In this document: piece after piece, positions 16,236-25,820 of the stretch
How positions within the stretch are numbered: the first letter of the stretch is position 1
Layout: each line of letters starts with the position of its first letter
NCBI GenBank assembly: GCA_023667145.1
Contig: JAMPAQ010000001.1
Location: 758,011 to 822,010 of the forward strand
Length of the DNA stretch: 64,000 nucleotides
Source of the DNA: Pseudoflavonifractor sp.
Lineage (GTDB): Bacteria > Bacteroidota > Bacteroidia > Bacteroidales > Muribaculaceae
Direction: 5' to 3'
The notes under the pieces: generated by a model
Databases searched by the model: none
Seen by the model: the letters and a program-made list of their open reading frames with translations, nothing else
Told to the model about the DNA's origin: nothing
Translations under genes and position numbers: made by a program

Positions 16236-17756
16236 TCAGAAGATGACTTTGTCAGTGACGGTGCGCCCCGATGTGTATTGCTTGACCACGATGTAGGGGC
16301 GACCCTTGACGGGGGTATCGACGGGGATGCCGTCGAAGTCGTAGTAGATGAGTGAGAAGGGTTCGTTGACCTCGATGGAGGAGATAGCTGAATGGTCGTT
16401 GATGTGGGTGAATTTTTTCCACTCGGTGGCCTCGCGGTAGGCATCGACGGAGCCGTCGGGGACGGTGAGGGGGGTATTGCTGTAGGAGTTGACGTAGAAC
16501 GCCGCGTTGCCGCAGACGGGGGGCGTGGTGGCGGCAGAGTTGACGGCGGTCACGTTGTGGCAACCTGCGAAACCGTGGATACCGATGGACTTGAGCGAGG
16601 CGGGGAGGTTGAGTTGAATCTTTGCATCGGTGGTGAAACAGTACTCTCCGATGGTCTCCAGTCCCTCGGCAAAGTTGATGGTGGCGAGGGCGGGGCACTT
16701 GTCGAAGGCGAGGTTGCCGATGGCCTTGAGGGAGGAGGGGAATGTGACGGAGGTCAGCTTGGAGCAGCCGTAGAAGGCGTTCTGGCCGATGGTGGTCACT
16801 CCCTGTGGGATGGTGAGGGTGGTGAGGCCGCTCTGGTGGAACGCGTATTCGGTGATGGTGGCGATGGTCGGGGGGATGGTGACGGTTGCCATTGCGAAGC
16901 AGTTGCCAAAGGCAAAGGTGCCGATGGCGCGCACCGAGGAGGGGATGGTGGCGTGGGTGAGGTTGACGCAGTTGAAGAACGCGTAGTCGGGGAGGGCTGT
17001 GAGTGAGGCAGGGATGGAGAGGGTGGTGCACTTGGAGCCGGCAAAGGCTGACTTGCCGATGGCGGTCACCGAGGCGGGGATGACGAGGGAGGGGGTCTCG
17101 TTGCTTGAGAACGCGCCCTGTCCGATGGTGGTCACCGATGAGGGGATGGAGAGGTTGGCGATGGGACAGCCTGAGAATGCGTTGTCGGGGATGGTGGTTA
17201 GCGATGAGGGGATGTTGACGCTGCGGAGGGCGGTGCAGCCCTCAAATGCGCTGACGCCAAGTTCGGTTAGCTTGTTGCCGGAGAATTTGACGCTCGTGAG
17301 GGAGGTGCAGTCGAGGAACGCGTTGAGGCGTATGATCTCGAGCGAGGCGGGGAGGGAGGCTGACGTGATGGGGGTGTCGGCAAAGGCCGACTGTCCGATG
17401 ATGCGGAGCTTGTCGGGGAACTTGACTGTCTTGAGGGGTATGCCGTAGAAGGCGTTGGTGCCGATGGTCTCGATGTTGTTGCCGAGGGTGACGGTGGTCA
17501 GCTGGTCGCACAGCATGAATGCCTCATTGGCGATTGATGTAATCTTGTAGCTGCCCGAGGTGTGGAGTATCTCGTCGGGGATGTTGACCTTCTTGATGGT
17601 GGTCTTCTCGGCGCCCTGTACCGAGGCGCGTTTGTTGTCCTTGTTACAGCTGTAGATGATGCCGTCAATCGTGATCTTGAAGGCGCTTGCCTGTAAGGAG
17701 CAGAGGGTCAAGAGCGTCACCATGACGGCTCTTGATAACAAATAAAATAGTCTCAT
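16236..17756 (-). CDS. BspA-like leucine-rich repeat surface protein
   Basis: A 506-residue exported protein. A signal peptide (MRLFYLLSRAVMVTLLTLC..., ending near ASA) is followed by about 14 LRR_5 repeats of the Treponema/BspA type with the recurring pattern I-x-x-x-A-F-x-x-C-x-x-L-x-x-V-x-I-P-x-x-V-x-x-I. The last 40 residues (LIYYDFDGIPVDTP ... VTDKVIF) resemble a Bacteroidetes C-terminal sorting-type domain. Such proteins are cell-surface adhesins or decoys; the ligand is unknown. A perfect promoter lies at 17850-17880, giving a leader of about 90 nt. Confidence 0.9.
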   Translation of the reverse strand: MRLFYLLSRAVMVTLLTLCSLQASAFKITIDGIIYSCNKDNKRASVQGAEKTTIKKVNIPDEILHTSGSYKITSIANEAFMLCDQLTTVTLGNNIETIGTNAFYGIPLKTVKFPDKLRIIGQSAFADTPITSASLPASLEIIRLNAFLDCTSLTSVKFSGNKLTELGVSAFEGCTALRSVNIPSSLTTIPDNAFSGCPIANLSIPSSVTTIGQGAFSSNETPSLVIPASVTAIGKSAFAGSKCTTLSIPASLTALPDYAFFNCVNLTHATIPSSVRAIGTFAFGNCFAMATVTIPPTIATITEYAFHQSGLTTLTIPQGVTTIGQNAFYGCSKLTSVTFPSSLKAIGNLAFDKCPALATINFAEGLETIGEYCFTTDAKIQLNLPASLKSIGIHGFAGCHNVTAVNSAATTPPVCGNAAFYVNSYSNTPLTVPDGSVDAYREATEWKKFTHINDHSAISSIEVNEPFSLIYYDFDGIPVDTPVKGRPYIVVKQYTSGRTVTDKVIF

Positions 17757-17849
17757 AGAATGAATTTATTAGAAAAACAAAAATAAAATAAGTAAGTCGT
17801 TATCTTCTACTGTAAGTGTCTTGTGTCGCCACGGCGGGCTTCAGGAGCG

Positions 17850-17880
17850 CAAAGGTAATGAAAAAACTCCGACCGCGCAA
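17850..17880 (-). promoter_or_regulatory. Promoter of the LRR protein gene
   Basis: Minus-strand TTG (17880-17878), 20-nt spacer, TACCTTTG (17857-17850): a full match to the Bacteroidetes consensus. Just upstream, TATTTTATC followed by G/A and CTGAAT occurs twice (about 17967 and 17992). Confidence 0.82.
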
Positions 17881-18047
17881 GGGGTACTGCATGGCTGGCG
17901 CGGGGTTTATTGCCGGGTGGCATGATTTCAAGATTTGCAACACCTCCTTTACATTGATATCCAATATTTTATCGCTGAATTGAGTCGATGTATTTTATCA
18001 CTGAATAAAATTGCCTATCCCGCCGGGTTACTGCCTATCAGCCGGGG

Positions 18048-20054
18048 CTAAGGGTGGAGGAGGGTGAAGAGGAGGCCGTCGGTGGTGACGGTGTGGTCGT
18101 CGAGCATTGAGCGGAGGGTGTCGATGACGTCGGACTCGGGGGCGGGGGCGTTGTCGATGAGGTAGGAGATGGGGCGTGGCGAGTGGGAAAGCATGTAGGT
18201 CAGGGATTCGCGCAGAGTGGGGATGGGGCTGGCGATGCCTTCGGTGGGGACGGTGTTGGCGGTGTTGGTGGAAGTGGTGGGGTTGATGGCGGTGCTGGAA
18301 GTGGTGTTGGCGGGGGTGGTGTTTGGGCTTTGAGGGTGGGGGGTGTTGGGGCGGCGGGAGCGGCATACGTCGCACTTGCCGCAGGGGGTGGTGGGGGTCT
18401 CGCCGAAGTAGCGGAGCATGGTGTTGACGCGGCACGCGCTGCTGTCAAAGGCGAAGCGCTTCATGGCCTCGACGCGCAACTGGAGGCGGCGGCGCATGTC
18501 TTCGTAGACGGCGCGGGGGAAGGTGAGGTAGCGGGGCAGCTCGCGGGCGGTGGTGTAGCAGAGGTAGGGGGTGGACTTGCGTGGGACGTAGTGGAGGGCG
18601 TGGAGGCGGCTGAGGGTGAGGAGGGAGTCGTAGACGGTTTGCTCGGTGAGTTCGGCCTGGCGTGCGATGAGGGTTTCGTTGATGTAGACGTAGTCGGAGA
18701 ACAGGCCGGTGTAGGTGCGGAGGATTGTCTGGAAGACTTTGTCGACGACGGGCTGGAGCGTGAGGGAGTATAGCTCGTGTTTGGCGAGGAGGATGATGAC
18801 GCGTGAGCCGGTGTTGAGTTCCTCGACGTAGTCGATGTATCCGGCGCGGGTCAGCAGCCGCAGGGCGCTGTCGGCGGGGACGGGACGGAGGTCGAAGCGC
18901 TTGCAGAAGAGCGGGAAGTTGAACTCGTAGACCTCGTTGTAGCCGGAGCCGACGGGTACGCCGGTGAAGTTGCCGGCGAGTTCGTAGACGCGACGGCAGT
19001 AGTCTTTGTCGGGAAAGCGTTCGTCGATGGAGCGTGTGAGCCGTCCCTTGTCGACCGACGAGGCGAGCAGCACGGCGTAGGCGGGTAGGCCGTCGCGTCC
19101 GGCACGTCCGGCCTCCTGGTAGTATTCCTCAAGGGACGAGGGAGTGTCGAGATGGACGACGGCCCGCACGTCGGGTTTGTCGATGCCCATGCCAAAGGCG
19201 TTTGTGGCGACGATGACGCGTGTCTCGCCGCTCTTCCAGCGGTTCTGGCGCTCCTCCTTGTCCTCGGGGGAGAGTCCGGCATGGTAGAAGTCGGCGCTGA
19301 TGCCCTCGGAGAGGAGCCATTGGGCCGTCTCGCGGGTGCGCCGGCGGGAGCGGACGTAGACGATGGCGGAGCCGGAGGTGCCTCGCAGGACGCGTAGGAG
19401 CTGGCGCTCCTTGTCGTCGCCGTTGCGCACGATGTAGCTGATGTTGTCGCGGGCAAAGCTGCGGGCAAAGAGGTTGCGTGACTTGAATCCGAGGCTGTCC
19501 ATGATGTCGTTGACGACCTCGGGGGTGGCTGAGGCTGTCAGGGCGAGGACGGGGGCGTCGGGGGCGAGGCTGCGCAGGTCGGCGATGCGGAGGTAGGAGG
19601 GTCGGAAGTCGTAGCCCCACTGGGATATGCAGTGGGCCTCATCGACGACGATGAGGCTGACGGGGATGTCACGCAGCTCGTCGATGAATCGCCGTGACTG
19701 GAGCTTCTCGGGGGAGACGTAGAGGAGCTTGACCTTGCCGTAGCGGCAGCGGTCGAGGGCGAGCCGGTTTTCGGCGCGGGAGAGTCCGGCGTGGAGGTAG
19801 ACGGCCTTGACTCCGCGTGAGCGGAGGTTGTCGACCTGGTCTTTCATGAGCGAGATGAGGGGGGTGACCACGATGGTGACCCCGTCGAGGGCCATGGCCG
19901 GGACCTGGAACGTGATGCTCTTGCCGCCGCCCGTAGGGAGCAAGCCGAGGGTGTCGCGGCGGTCGAGGACGGAGCGTATGATGTCTTCCTGAAGCGGACG
20001 GAACGAGTCGTAGCCCCAGTAGCGGGAGAGGATGTCGTGTATATCGGCGCTCAT
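18048..20054 (-). CDS. recQ: ATP-dependent DNA helicase RecQ
   Basis: A 668-residue 3'-5' helicase for recombination and repair. Motif I is LLPTGGGKSITFQ, motif II is VVDEAHCISQWGYDFR, and motif VI is YYQEAGRAGRDG. The zinc-binding RQC part is seen in CRVNTMLRYF and CGKCDVC (about 550-575). Between this and the short C-terminal domain (LRESLTYMLSHSPRPI onward) lies a low-complexity linker of about 45 residues rich in Pro, Thr, Asn and Ser. No full HRDC domain is clear. It begins 23 bases after recJ on the same strand, so the two form a recJ-recQ operon. Confidence 0.95.
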   Translation of the reverse strand: MSADIHDILSRYWGYDSFRPLQEDIIRSVLDRRDTLGLLPTGGGKSITFQVPAMALDGVTIVVTPLISLMKDQVDNLRSRGVKAVYLHAGLSRAENRLALDRCRYGKVKLLYVSPEKLQSRRFIDELRDIPVSLIVVDEAHCISQWGYDFRPSYLRIADLRSLAPDAPVLALTASATPEVVNDIMDSLGFKSRNLFARSFARDNISYIVRNGDDKERQLLRVLRGTSGSAIVYVRSRRRTRETAQWLLSEGISADFYHAGLSPEDKEERQNRWKSGETRVIVATNAFGMGIDKPDVRAVVHLDTPSSLEEYYQEAGRAGRDGLPAYAVLLASSVDKGRLTRSIDERFPDKDYCRRVYELAGNFTGVPVGSGYNEVYEFNFPLFCKRFDLRPVPADSALRLLTRAGYIDYVEELNTGSRVIILLAKHELYSLTLQPVVDKVFQTILRTYTGLFSDYVYINETLIARQAELTEQTVYDSLLTLSRLHALHYVPRKSTPYLCYTTARELPRYLTFPRAVYEDMRRRLQLRVEAMKRFAFDSSACRVNTMLRYFGETPTTPCGKCDVCRSRRPNTPHPQSPNTTPANTTSSTAINPTTSTNTANTVPTEGIASPIPTLRESLTYMLSHSPRPISYLIDNAPAPESDVIDTLRSMLDDHTVTTDGLLFTLLHP

Positions 20055-20077
20055 CGGCGGACGGTTGTCGGCAGGGG

Positions 20078-21805
20078 TCAGCGCGGTATCCTTATCTCCT
20101 TGACCTGAAGCTGGATGGCTGTCGGGGAACTCTGATGCTTGTTATCCTCGATGGTGTAGCAGATGTCAAACGGCTTGCGGTCGTGGATGTAGGGGAAGTA
20201 TTGGGCGGCGTTGAAGGCAATGCCGTTGAAGACGCGTCCCGAGGTGTTGTCGACGAGCTCAAGTTTTATGTGCTCAAGGTTGCGTCCCACGAGCTTGCTG
20301 GTGCCGAAGTCGTAGACACTGCGGGTGCAGAATACCGGCTTGGTGTTGCCCGGGCCGAAGGGGTTGAAGCGGCGCAGGGTGGAGATGAACTCGGGGGTGA
20401 TGCGCGAGAACGTGAGCATTGCGTCGATGTCGAGCAGCGGGGTGAGCTGTGAGGGGAGGATGTTGGCGGCGACGTATTCCTCGAAGCGGCGGGTGAACTC
20501 GGGGATGTTCTCCTCCTTGAGTGAGAGGCCGACGGCATAGGTGTGGCCGCCGAAGTTCTCCAGAAGGTCACGGGCCGAGTCGATGGCCTTGTAGATGTCA
20601 AATCCCTGGACTGAGCGAGAGGAGCCGGTGGCGAGTCCGTTGGAGAGGGTGAGGACGACCGATGGCTTGTAGTAGAGCTCGGTGAGGCGCGAGGCGACAA
20701 TGCCGATGATGCCCTTGTGCCAGTCCTTGTTGTAGATGACAATGGACTTCTTGTCGGAGTGGGACTCGCCACGGGCATCGAGGATGGCGTTGGCTTCCTC
20801 GGTGATGCGCTTGTCGAGTTCCTTGCGGTCCTGGTTGTAGCGGTCGATGTCGCGTGCCTTGGCGAGGGCGTCGGAGAAGTCGCGGGATACAAGCAGCTCG
20901 ACGGCCTCGCGTCCGCTCTGCATACGTCCTGAGGCGTTGATGCGTGGGCCAATCTTGAAGATCACGTCGGAGATGGTGATCTCGCGGTTGCTGAGGCCGC
21001 ATATCTTGATGATGGCCCGGAGTCCCATGTTGGGGTTGGAGTTGAGGCGCTTGAGGCCGAGATAGGCCATGATGCGGTTCTCGTCGACCATGGGGACGAT
21101 GTCGGCGGCGATGCTGACGGCGACAAGGTCGAGCATTGACTCAAGCTCATTGCCGGTGATGCCGTTGGAGATGGCAAACGCCTGCATGAACTTATAGCCG
21201 ACCCCGCAGCCCGAGAGGTGGGGGCACGGGTAGGTGCTCCCTTCGAGCTTGGGATTTAGGATGGCGACCGCGTCGGGCAATTCGTCGTCGGGGACGTGGT
21301 GGTCGCAAATGATGAAGTCTATGCCAAGCGAGCGGGCATAGCTGATCTCCTCGATGGCCTTTATGCCGCAATCGAGGATGATGATGAGACGGACGCCTAT
21401 GGAGGCGGCGTAGTCGATGCTGCGCTTAGAGATCCCGTAGCCCTCATCATAGCGTGTCGGGATGTAGTAGTCGATGTTGGAGTAATAGTTCTGGAGGTAC
21501 TTGTAGACGAGGGCCACGGCGGTGGTGCCGTCGACATCGTAGTCTCCATAGACCATAATCTTCTCCTTTGACCCCATGGCTTTGTTGAGCCTGTTTACAG
21601 CCTTGTCCATGCCGGGCATCAGGAACGGGTCGTGCATATCCTTTAGCGAGGGGTGGAAAAATTTCTCGGCCTCCTCTACCGTGGTGATGCCTCTCTGGAC
21701 CAGCAGCTCGCTAATCGGAGGGCAGGAGGCAAACGCCTTTGCCAACTGCGTCTCTAATTTTTGCTCTTCTGTAGTAAGGGGTAAGTAATTCCATTTACTT
21801 ATCAT
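20078..21805 (-). CDS. recJ: Single-stranded-DNA-specific exonuclease RecJ
   Basis: A 575-residue 5'-3' exonuclease of the DHH phosphoesterase superfamily, acting with RecQ in recombination and mismatch repair. Metal-binding motifs are visible in order: YGDYDVDGTTAVAL, LDCG, DHH in IICDHHVPDDE, then SGCGVGYKF, and the DHHA1 part with GGHTYAVGLSL. Length is normal. The start at 21805 gives the usual beginning MISKWNYLPLT. The nearest TATATTTG box on the minus strand is at 22034-22041, which would give an unusually long leader of about 220 nt. Confidence 0.95.
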   Translation of the reverse strand: MISKWNYLPLTTEEQKLETQLAKAFASCPPISELLVQRGITTVEEAEKFFHPSLKDMHDPFLMPGMDKAVNRLNKAMGSKEKIMVYGDYDVDGTTAVALVYKYLQNYYSNIDYYIPTRYDEGYGISKRSIDYAASIGVRLIIILDCGIKAIEEISYARSLGIDFIICDHHVPDDELPDAVAILNPKLEGSTYPCPHLSGCGVGYKFMQAFAISNGITGNELESMLDLVAVSIAADIVPMVDENRIMAYLGLKRLNSNPNMGLRAIIKICGLSNREITISDVIFKIGPRINASGRMQSGREAVELLVSRDFSDALAKARDIDRYNQDRKELDKRITEEANAILDARGESHSDKKSIVIYNKDWHKGIIGIVASRLTELYYKPSVVLTLSNGLATGSSRSVQGFDIYKAIDSARDLLENFGGHTYAVGLSLKEENIPEFTRRFEEYVAANILPSQLTPLLDIDAMLTFSRITPEFISTLRRFNPFGPGNTKPVFCTRSVYDFGTSKLVGRNLEHIKLELVDNTSGRVFNGIAFNAAQYFPYIHDRKPFDICYTIEDNKHQSSPTAIQLQVKEIRIPR

Positions 21806-22118
21806 TTATGTTGTTTTTTATTTTAATCGTGTCTCGATGCCGGGCGGTCGGTTGGGATGCCCGGCGGGGGGAGGGAGGTTAGCCGGCGGGCTTCCATGTT
21901 GCAGTCGAGGAGGGATGGATAAGCCCGGACATATATGTGGCAGAGGCGTGGAATCAGGCGCTTTTCATGCTATGACAAGTAAATGCCCCGTCGGCTCACA
22001 AGAGCCGGGTGTGGCCTCGGAATATAAGTCACACAAATATAACCAATCTTTTTGGAAACGTCCCTTTTCGTTAAGGTTATTTATATAAAAAGTGATACAA
22101 AGGGGTTACGGACGGAGG
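21806..22118. other. Long leader/intergenic region upstream of recJ
   Basis: I see no gene. The minus-strand TATATTTG at 22034-22041 may be the recJ -7 element. Between it and recJ is a GC-rich stretch with a hairpin (GCCGGGC ... GCCCGGC at about 21839-21866) that would lie in the mRNA leader. The region also holds the 3' end of the mscS transcript. Confidence 0.4.
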
Positions 22119-23243
22119 TCAGCGGGTGATGTGGACATCCATCTGGGGGAATGGGAAGTCGATGCCGGCGGCGGGAAGCTCCTTGTAGATGCGCTCGTTG
22201 ATGTCGAACTTGAGGCCCCAGTAATTTTCGGAGCGGGTCCAGGCGCGCATGGTGATGTTGACGCTGCTGTCGGCGAGTTCGCCGAGCACGACTACGGGCT
22301 TGCAGTTGGTGCGGCCCATGTGGGCGATTATGCTTGCCTGACGGGCATCTTCCCACTTTGAGATGGCATCCTTGACGGCGGTGTGGTGGCTGAATATCCT
22401 GCGCCACCATGGGCGTGGGCGCAGAGCCTCCTCGACGAGGAGGTCATCGTCGGCAGACGGAGTGCCGTTGGAGTCGGCCTCCGTGGCGGCTTCGGCCTCG
22501 GCACGGGCGCGGTCGGCGCGGTCGTCCTCGATGTACTCCCTGACCACACGCGGGTCGGAGAGCAAAATGGCGAGCAGGGCGTCGCGAGCGGCATCGAAGC
22601 TGTTGCCGTAGGCAATCGAGACAGTCCAGTCAACGCGGCGGTAGTCCTCACGTGAGTAGTTGTTGATGCTGCCGGTTGACAGCCCGCCGTTGGGTATTAT
22701 GATGGACTGGTTGTCGGGGGTGGTGATGATGGTGTGGAAAATCTGTATTTCCTTGACTGTGCCGGCATATCCCTGGGCCTCGATGTAGTCGCCTATCTTG
22801 TAGGGCTTGAGGAGCAGGATGAGGACACCGCCGGCAAAATTCTGCAATGTGCCGCTGAGAGCCATACCGATGGCGACACCTGCCGAGGCAAATATGGCGA
22901 GAAACGAGCTTGTCTCTATGCCGAGAATGCCTATGACGGTGACTATCAGTATGAAGAACAGCACGATGCGTATCATGCTGAGGATGAATGTGGTCAGCGA
23001 GCGGTCGACATTGCGGCGCACAAATACGCCGAGTGTGAACTGATAGAGCTTCTTGATGATGAACTTGCCGACGTAAAAGACGAGGATGGCAATGGCGAGG
23101 TTGATGGCAAAGTGTACCAGGCCGTTGACGGCTGAGTTGATGAGGTCCTCGACCGGCATAGCCTCAAGGGCCTTGATCTTGGCCTCGCGGGCAGCGGCGA
23201 TGGAGTCGGTGACGGCGGTATCGGGCATGTCAAACTGTATCAT
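22119..23243 (-). CDS. MscS-family mechanosensitive ion channel
   Basis: A 374-residue inner-membrane channel that releases osmolytes on hypo-osmotic shock. After an N-terminal segment it has about three membrane helices (AINLAIAILVFYVGKFI, RIVLFFILIVTVIGILG, FLAIFASAGVAIGMALSG). The last contains the pore-lining Ala/Gly helix, and GGVLILLLKPYKIGDYIEAQG is the conserved MscS beta-domain entry. The cytoplasmic domain has an acidic, Ala-rich insertion (about residues 235-265) that standard MscS lacks. It starts 23 bases after the C11 peptidase gene and is probably cotranscribed with it. Confidence 0.92.
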   Translation of the reverse strand: MIQFDMPDTAVTDSIAAAREAKIKALEAMPVEDLINSAVNGLVHFAINLAIAILVFYVGKFIIKKLYQFTLGVFVRRNVDRSLTTFILSMIRIVLFFILIVTVIGILGIETSSFLAIFASAGVAIGMALSGTLQNFAGGVLILLLKPYKIGDYIEAQGYAGTVKEIQIFHTIITTPDNQSIIIPNGGLSTGSINNYSREDYRRVDWTVSIAYGNSFDAARDALLAILLSDPRVVREYIEDDRADRARAEAEAATEADSNGTPSADDDLLVEEALRPRPWWRRIFSHHTAVKDAISKWEDARQASIIAHMGRTNCKPVVVLGELADSSVNITMRAWTRSENYWGLKFDINERIYKELPAAGIDFPFPQMDVHITR

Positions 23244-23266
23244 GTCGTGTCAATCGGTTGTTGGGG

Positions 23267-24424
23267 TTATTGGGGGATGGCGGGTGAGACCACGTCACGC
23301 CACCACTGTAGACTGCTGTAGCTGTAATAGTCGGGGTCGCCACCTTCGGCGGGATAAATGTAGGCCGACAGGCCGGTGGAGCGGTCGAGCGACCAGAGGT
23401 TCCACATGCGGGCTGTGTGGAGGTGGAGCGGCACGGCATCAGCAAATGCCGACTCAAACTCGGAGGAGAGTTCGGTGTCAGACGCTGTGAGGGCGCGGAC
23501 ATGGTCGGCAAAGTCCCAGAACAGCTGCGGCTTGTCGCGGTGAAGCCGCTGTGGGGTATATCCCGGTGCCTCGGTGCCGTAGCGGGCATAGATGGCGCGG
23601 GAGATGGTGGCGAGGCGGCTCAGGGCGCGGGTGTCGATCACAGTCACCGTGCATGAGCGCTGGACCACGGAGGCCAACGACGAGTAGTAGCCGAACGTGT
23701 TGCGGGCGGCCTGAAGGAGGTCGGCCTGCGGCGAGGCGAGTGGCGCTACGTTGAGGTCGTAGGGCATCCCGTCGGATGGTATCTCGGTGGGGGAGGCGAC
23801 GATGAAGTCGGTGATGTCGCGCAACTCATAGGCTACCTCGACTGAGGCCATGTAGCAGCAGTCAAAGTAGATGAACGACGGCCGGAGGGGGGCAATGGCC
23901 GTGGCGAGTGCCGGTATGTCTACCTGATAGCCCCGGTCGGCGCCCCAAGAGCGCGGGCTTCGGCGCAAGTCGCGTGAGGCCGAAGCCGAAGTTGATGCCG
24001 GGCCGGGCCATCCCGTGCTGTGACTCCACATTATGAGTCCGTAATCGTCGGCGGGGGCGAGACGGCGCACGTCGGTGCAGACGGCAGAGATGCGGCGCGG
24101 GTCGACGGAGAGGAGGGAGGCGGGGTAGACCACGAGGGTATCAATGCCGGTGGGGGTCATCTCGGCCAGATAGGGGGTGGCACCGTCGGGGTGACGGTAG
24201 ATGAGCCAACGGCTGCCGCCAAGGTCGCCGTTGGCGATGGCTTGCTGCATCTCGGCGAGGTCGCGGCTGTCGTAGCCCCCGGAACCGAGGTCGTTGGAGG
24301 CGACCATGTAGACGAGGACTGTGCGCGGGGCGGAGCCACGCGGGGCGGTGATGTCATCGCTGTCGTCGCATGAGGCGAAAATCAGTGATGTCAGCAGCGC
24401 GAATATGATAGACAAATATCTCAT
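23267..24424 (-). CDS. Clostripain-family (C11) cysteine peptidase lipoprotein
   Basis: A 385-residue exported peptidase. The signal segment MRYLSIIFALLTSLIFASC ends in a lipobox, so it is probably anchored in the envelope. The caspase-like fold is marked by RTVLVYMVASNDLG, the catalytic histidine H135 in LIMWSHSTGW and the catalytic cysteine C190 in YFDCCYMAS. Clostripains cleave after Arg or Lys. The start at 24424 is chosen because the lipoprotein signal begins there; the longer frame upstream has no support. A TAACTTTG box at 24473-24480 is a likely promoter element. Confidence 0.92.
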   Translation of the reverse strand: MRYLSIIFALLTSLIFASCDDSDDITAPRGSAPRTVLVYMVASNDLGSGGYDSRDLAEMQQAIANGDLGGSRWLIYRHPDGATPYLAEMTPTGIDTLVVYPASLLSVDPRRISAVCTDVRRLAPADDYGLIMWSHSTGWPGPASTSASASRDLRRSPRSWGADRGYQVDIPALATAIAPLRPSFIYFDCCYMASVEVAYELRDITDFIVASPTEIPSDGMPYDLNVAPLASPQADLLQAARNTFGYYSSLASVVQRSCTVTVIDTRALSRLATISRAIYARYGTEAPGYTPQRLHRDKPQLFWDFADHVRALTASDTELSSEFESAFADAVPLHLHTARMWNLWSLDRSTGLSAYIYPAEGGDPDYYSYSSLQWWRDVVSPAIPQ

Positions 24425-24521
24425 CTTATAGGAATAAACAGTTTTTGTATAGGTAAAAACGGTTTCGCGCCGCAAAGTTAGCGAAAATATCTCATGGAAA
24501 TGTAAGGTATGGTATATAAAA

Positions 24522-24551
24522 GAGGCTGCACCAAATTTTTGGCACAGCCTC
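24522..24551 (-). terminator. Intrinsic terminator of the GH16 gene
   Basis: On the minus strand GAGGCTG and CAGCCTC form a stem with further pairing of CCAAA against TTTGG in the loop, followed by TTTTATATA. It sits about 20 bases after the GH16 stop codon. Confidence 0.85.
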
Positions 24552-24569
24552 AAAATGGGTTGGGGATGG

Positions 24570-25712
24570 TCAGCGGACGGCAAACTTGAGGTGGGTGGAG
24601 CCGTGGGGGGTGAGGGCAACGGCGATGTAGATGCCGTGGGGGAGGTGGCCGACGGAGAGGGAGGTGGCGTTGACGGTCTCGGCGACTTTGTGTCCACGGG
24701 TGTCGTAGACGGCGATGCTGTCGGCCTGAATGGATGTTACCACGGAGCGCATGGAGGCGCTGTAGGATATGTCGGCATCGGGTGTGGTGACGGTGGACTC
24801 AATCCCGGCCTCGGGGTCTCCGGCACCGTTTGTGGAGTAGAAGGTGTCGTTGGCGCCGCCGTTCTGATATATCTTGATGTAATCGACCTTCATGGTGGTG
24901 GATGAACCGTAGTCGGGGAGGGCGGTTATGCCCGACGGGTTGAGGATGCCGGTGAAACGGCCTCCGACGGCCACGTTGAACACGAGGAAGATGGGCTTGT
25001 GGAAGTAATAGTATGTACCCCAGTCATCACCTTTGGCGGTGAGTCCCATCTCGTAGTAGGGGGCGCGGTTGGGGTCGAGGTCGAGGTCGTAGTACATCGA
25101 GATCTTCTCGTCGTCCCACACGATGGTGTAGAGGTGGTAGCCGTCTTGCATGGAGTATGGGGCGGTCACGGAGTTGGCATAGTTGGGATAGCCGCCGTTC
25201 TTGTAGTAGCCCCAATGGCAAGCCCCGTTGAAGAATCGGTCTTGAGTGCCGGCCTGTATGCCTCCTGCATTGCCCATCTCGACAAAGTCAATCTCGCCGC
25301 ATTTAGGCCAACCAACCTGACCGATGTCCTGGCCGAGACCCCACATGGCGGGCCACACGCCATTGGCGGTCCTTGGCATCCAGGCGCGTATCTCTATCTT
25401 GCCATGGGTGAAGTACATCTTGTCCTTGGTGGTGATGCGTGCCGAGATGAATTGCTGTGAGCCCTTGTTGGAGCGTATGGCCTTGATGTTAAGGTCGCCG
25501 TCCTTTACGAAAGCGCAGTTGGGGGTGTAGTACTGCAACTCGGCGTTGCCCCATCCCCCATCGCCGTTGCCGATCTCATAGTTCCAAACCGAGGTATTGA
25601 GTTGGTCGCCGTTGAAGTTCTCCTGCCATACGAGGCGGTAATTGTCGGCGGCAAGGACCGGGATTGACGCGGCAAGACATGCCGATGCCAAGAGGGTAAA
25701 AATCTTTCTCAT
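24570..25712 (-). CDS. Glycoside hydrolase family 16 (endo-beta-glucanase-like)
   Basis: A 380-residue secreted enzyme, likely an endo-1,3- or 1,3-1,4-beta-glucanase of the laminarinase subgroup. A signal peptide ending near VLA precedes the jelly-roll domain. The catalytic motif GEIDFVEMGN contains nucleophile E140, D142 and acid/base E145; the extra Met before Gly is the laminarinase-type bulge. GVWPAMWGLG and GYHLYTIVWDDEKISMY are other GH16 landmarks. The last 70 residues (SIAVYDTRGHKVAE ... HGIYIAV) resemble a type IX sorting domain. It is monocistronic, with a perfect promoter and terminator. Confidence 0.93.
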   Translation of the reverse strand: MRKIFTLLASACLAASIPVLAADNYRLVWQENFNGDQLNTSVWNYEIGNGDGGWGNAELQYYTPNCAFVKDGDLNIKAIRSNKGSQQFISARITTKDKMYFTHGKIEIRAWMPRTANGVWPAMWGLGQDIGQVGWPKCGEIDFVEMGNAGGIQAGTQDRFFNGACHWGYYKNGGYPNYANSVTAPYSMQDGYHLYTIVWDDEKISMYYDLDLDPNRAPYYEMGLTAKGDDWGTYYYFHKPIFLVFNVAVGGRFTGILNPSGITALPDYGSSTTMKVDYIKIYQNGGANDTFYSTNGAGDPEAGIESTVTTPDADISYSASMRSVVTSIQADSIAVYDTRGHKVAETVNATSLSVGHLPHGIYIAVALTPHGSTHLKFAVR

Positions 25713-25757
25713 AAGTCACATTCCTGTATAAAATGGTGTTAGAATTAAATCAATATG

Positions 25758-25788
25758 CAAATATACGACCCAAAAGCGTAAAATGCAA
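25758..25788 (-). promoter_or_regulatory. Promoter of the GH16 gene
   Basis: Minus-strand TTG (25788-25786), 20-nt spacer, TATATTTG (25765-25758): a full consensus match about 45 bases upstream of the GH16 start codon. Confidence 0.83.
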
Positions 25789-25820
25789 AACGGCAGGGGG
25801 TAAAAATCGTACCGACGGGG

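Noticed and set aside
16392..17006. Plus-strand ORF of 204 residues
   Set aside because: Antisense to the LRR repeats; Gly/Val/Asp-rich repeating pattern mirrors the repeat codons.
18183..18773. Plus-strand ORF of 196 residues
   Set aside because: Antisense to recQ with Gly/Val/Ala-rich low complexity.
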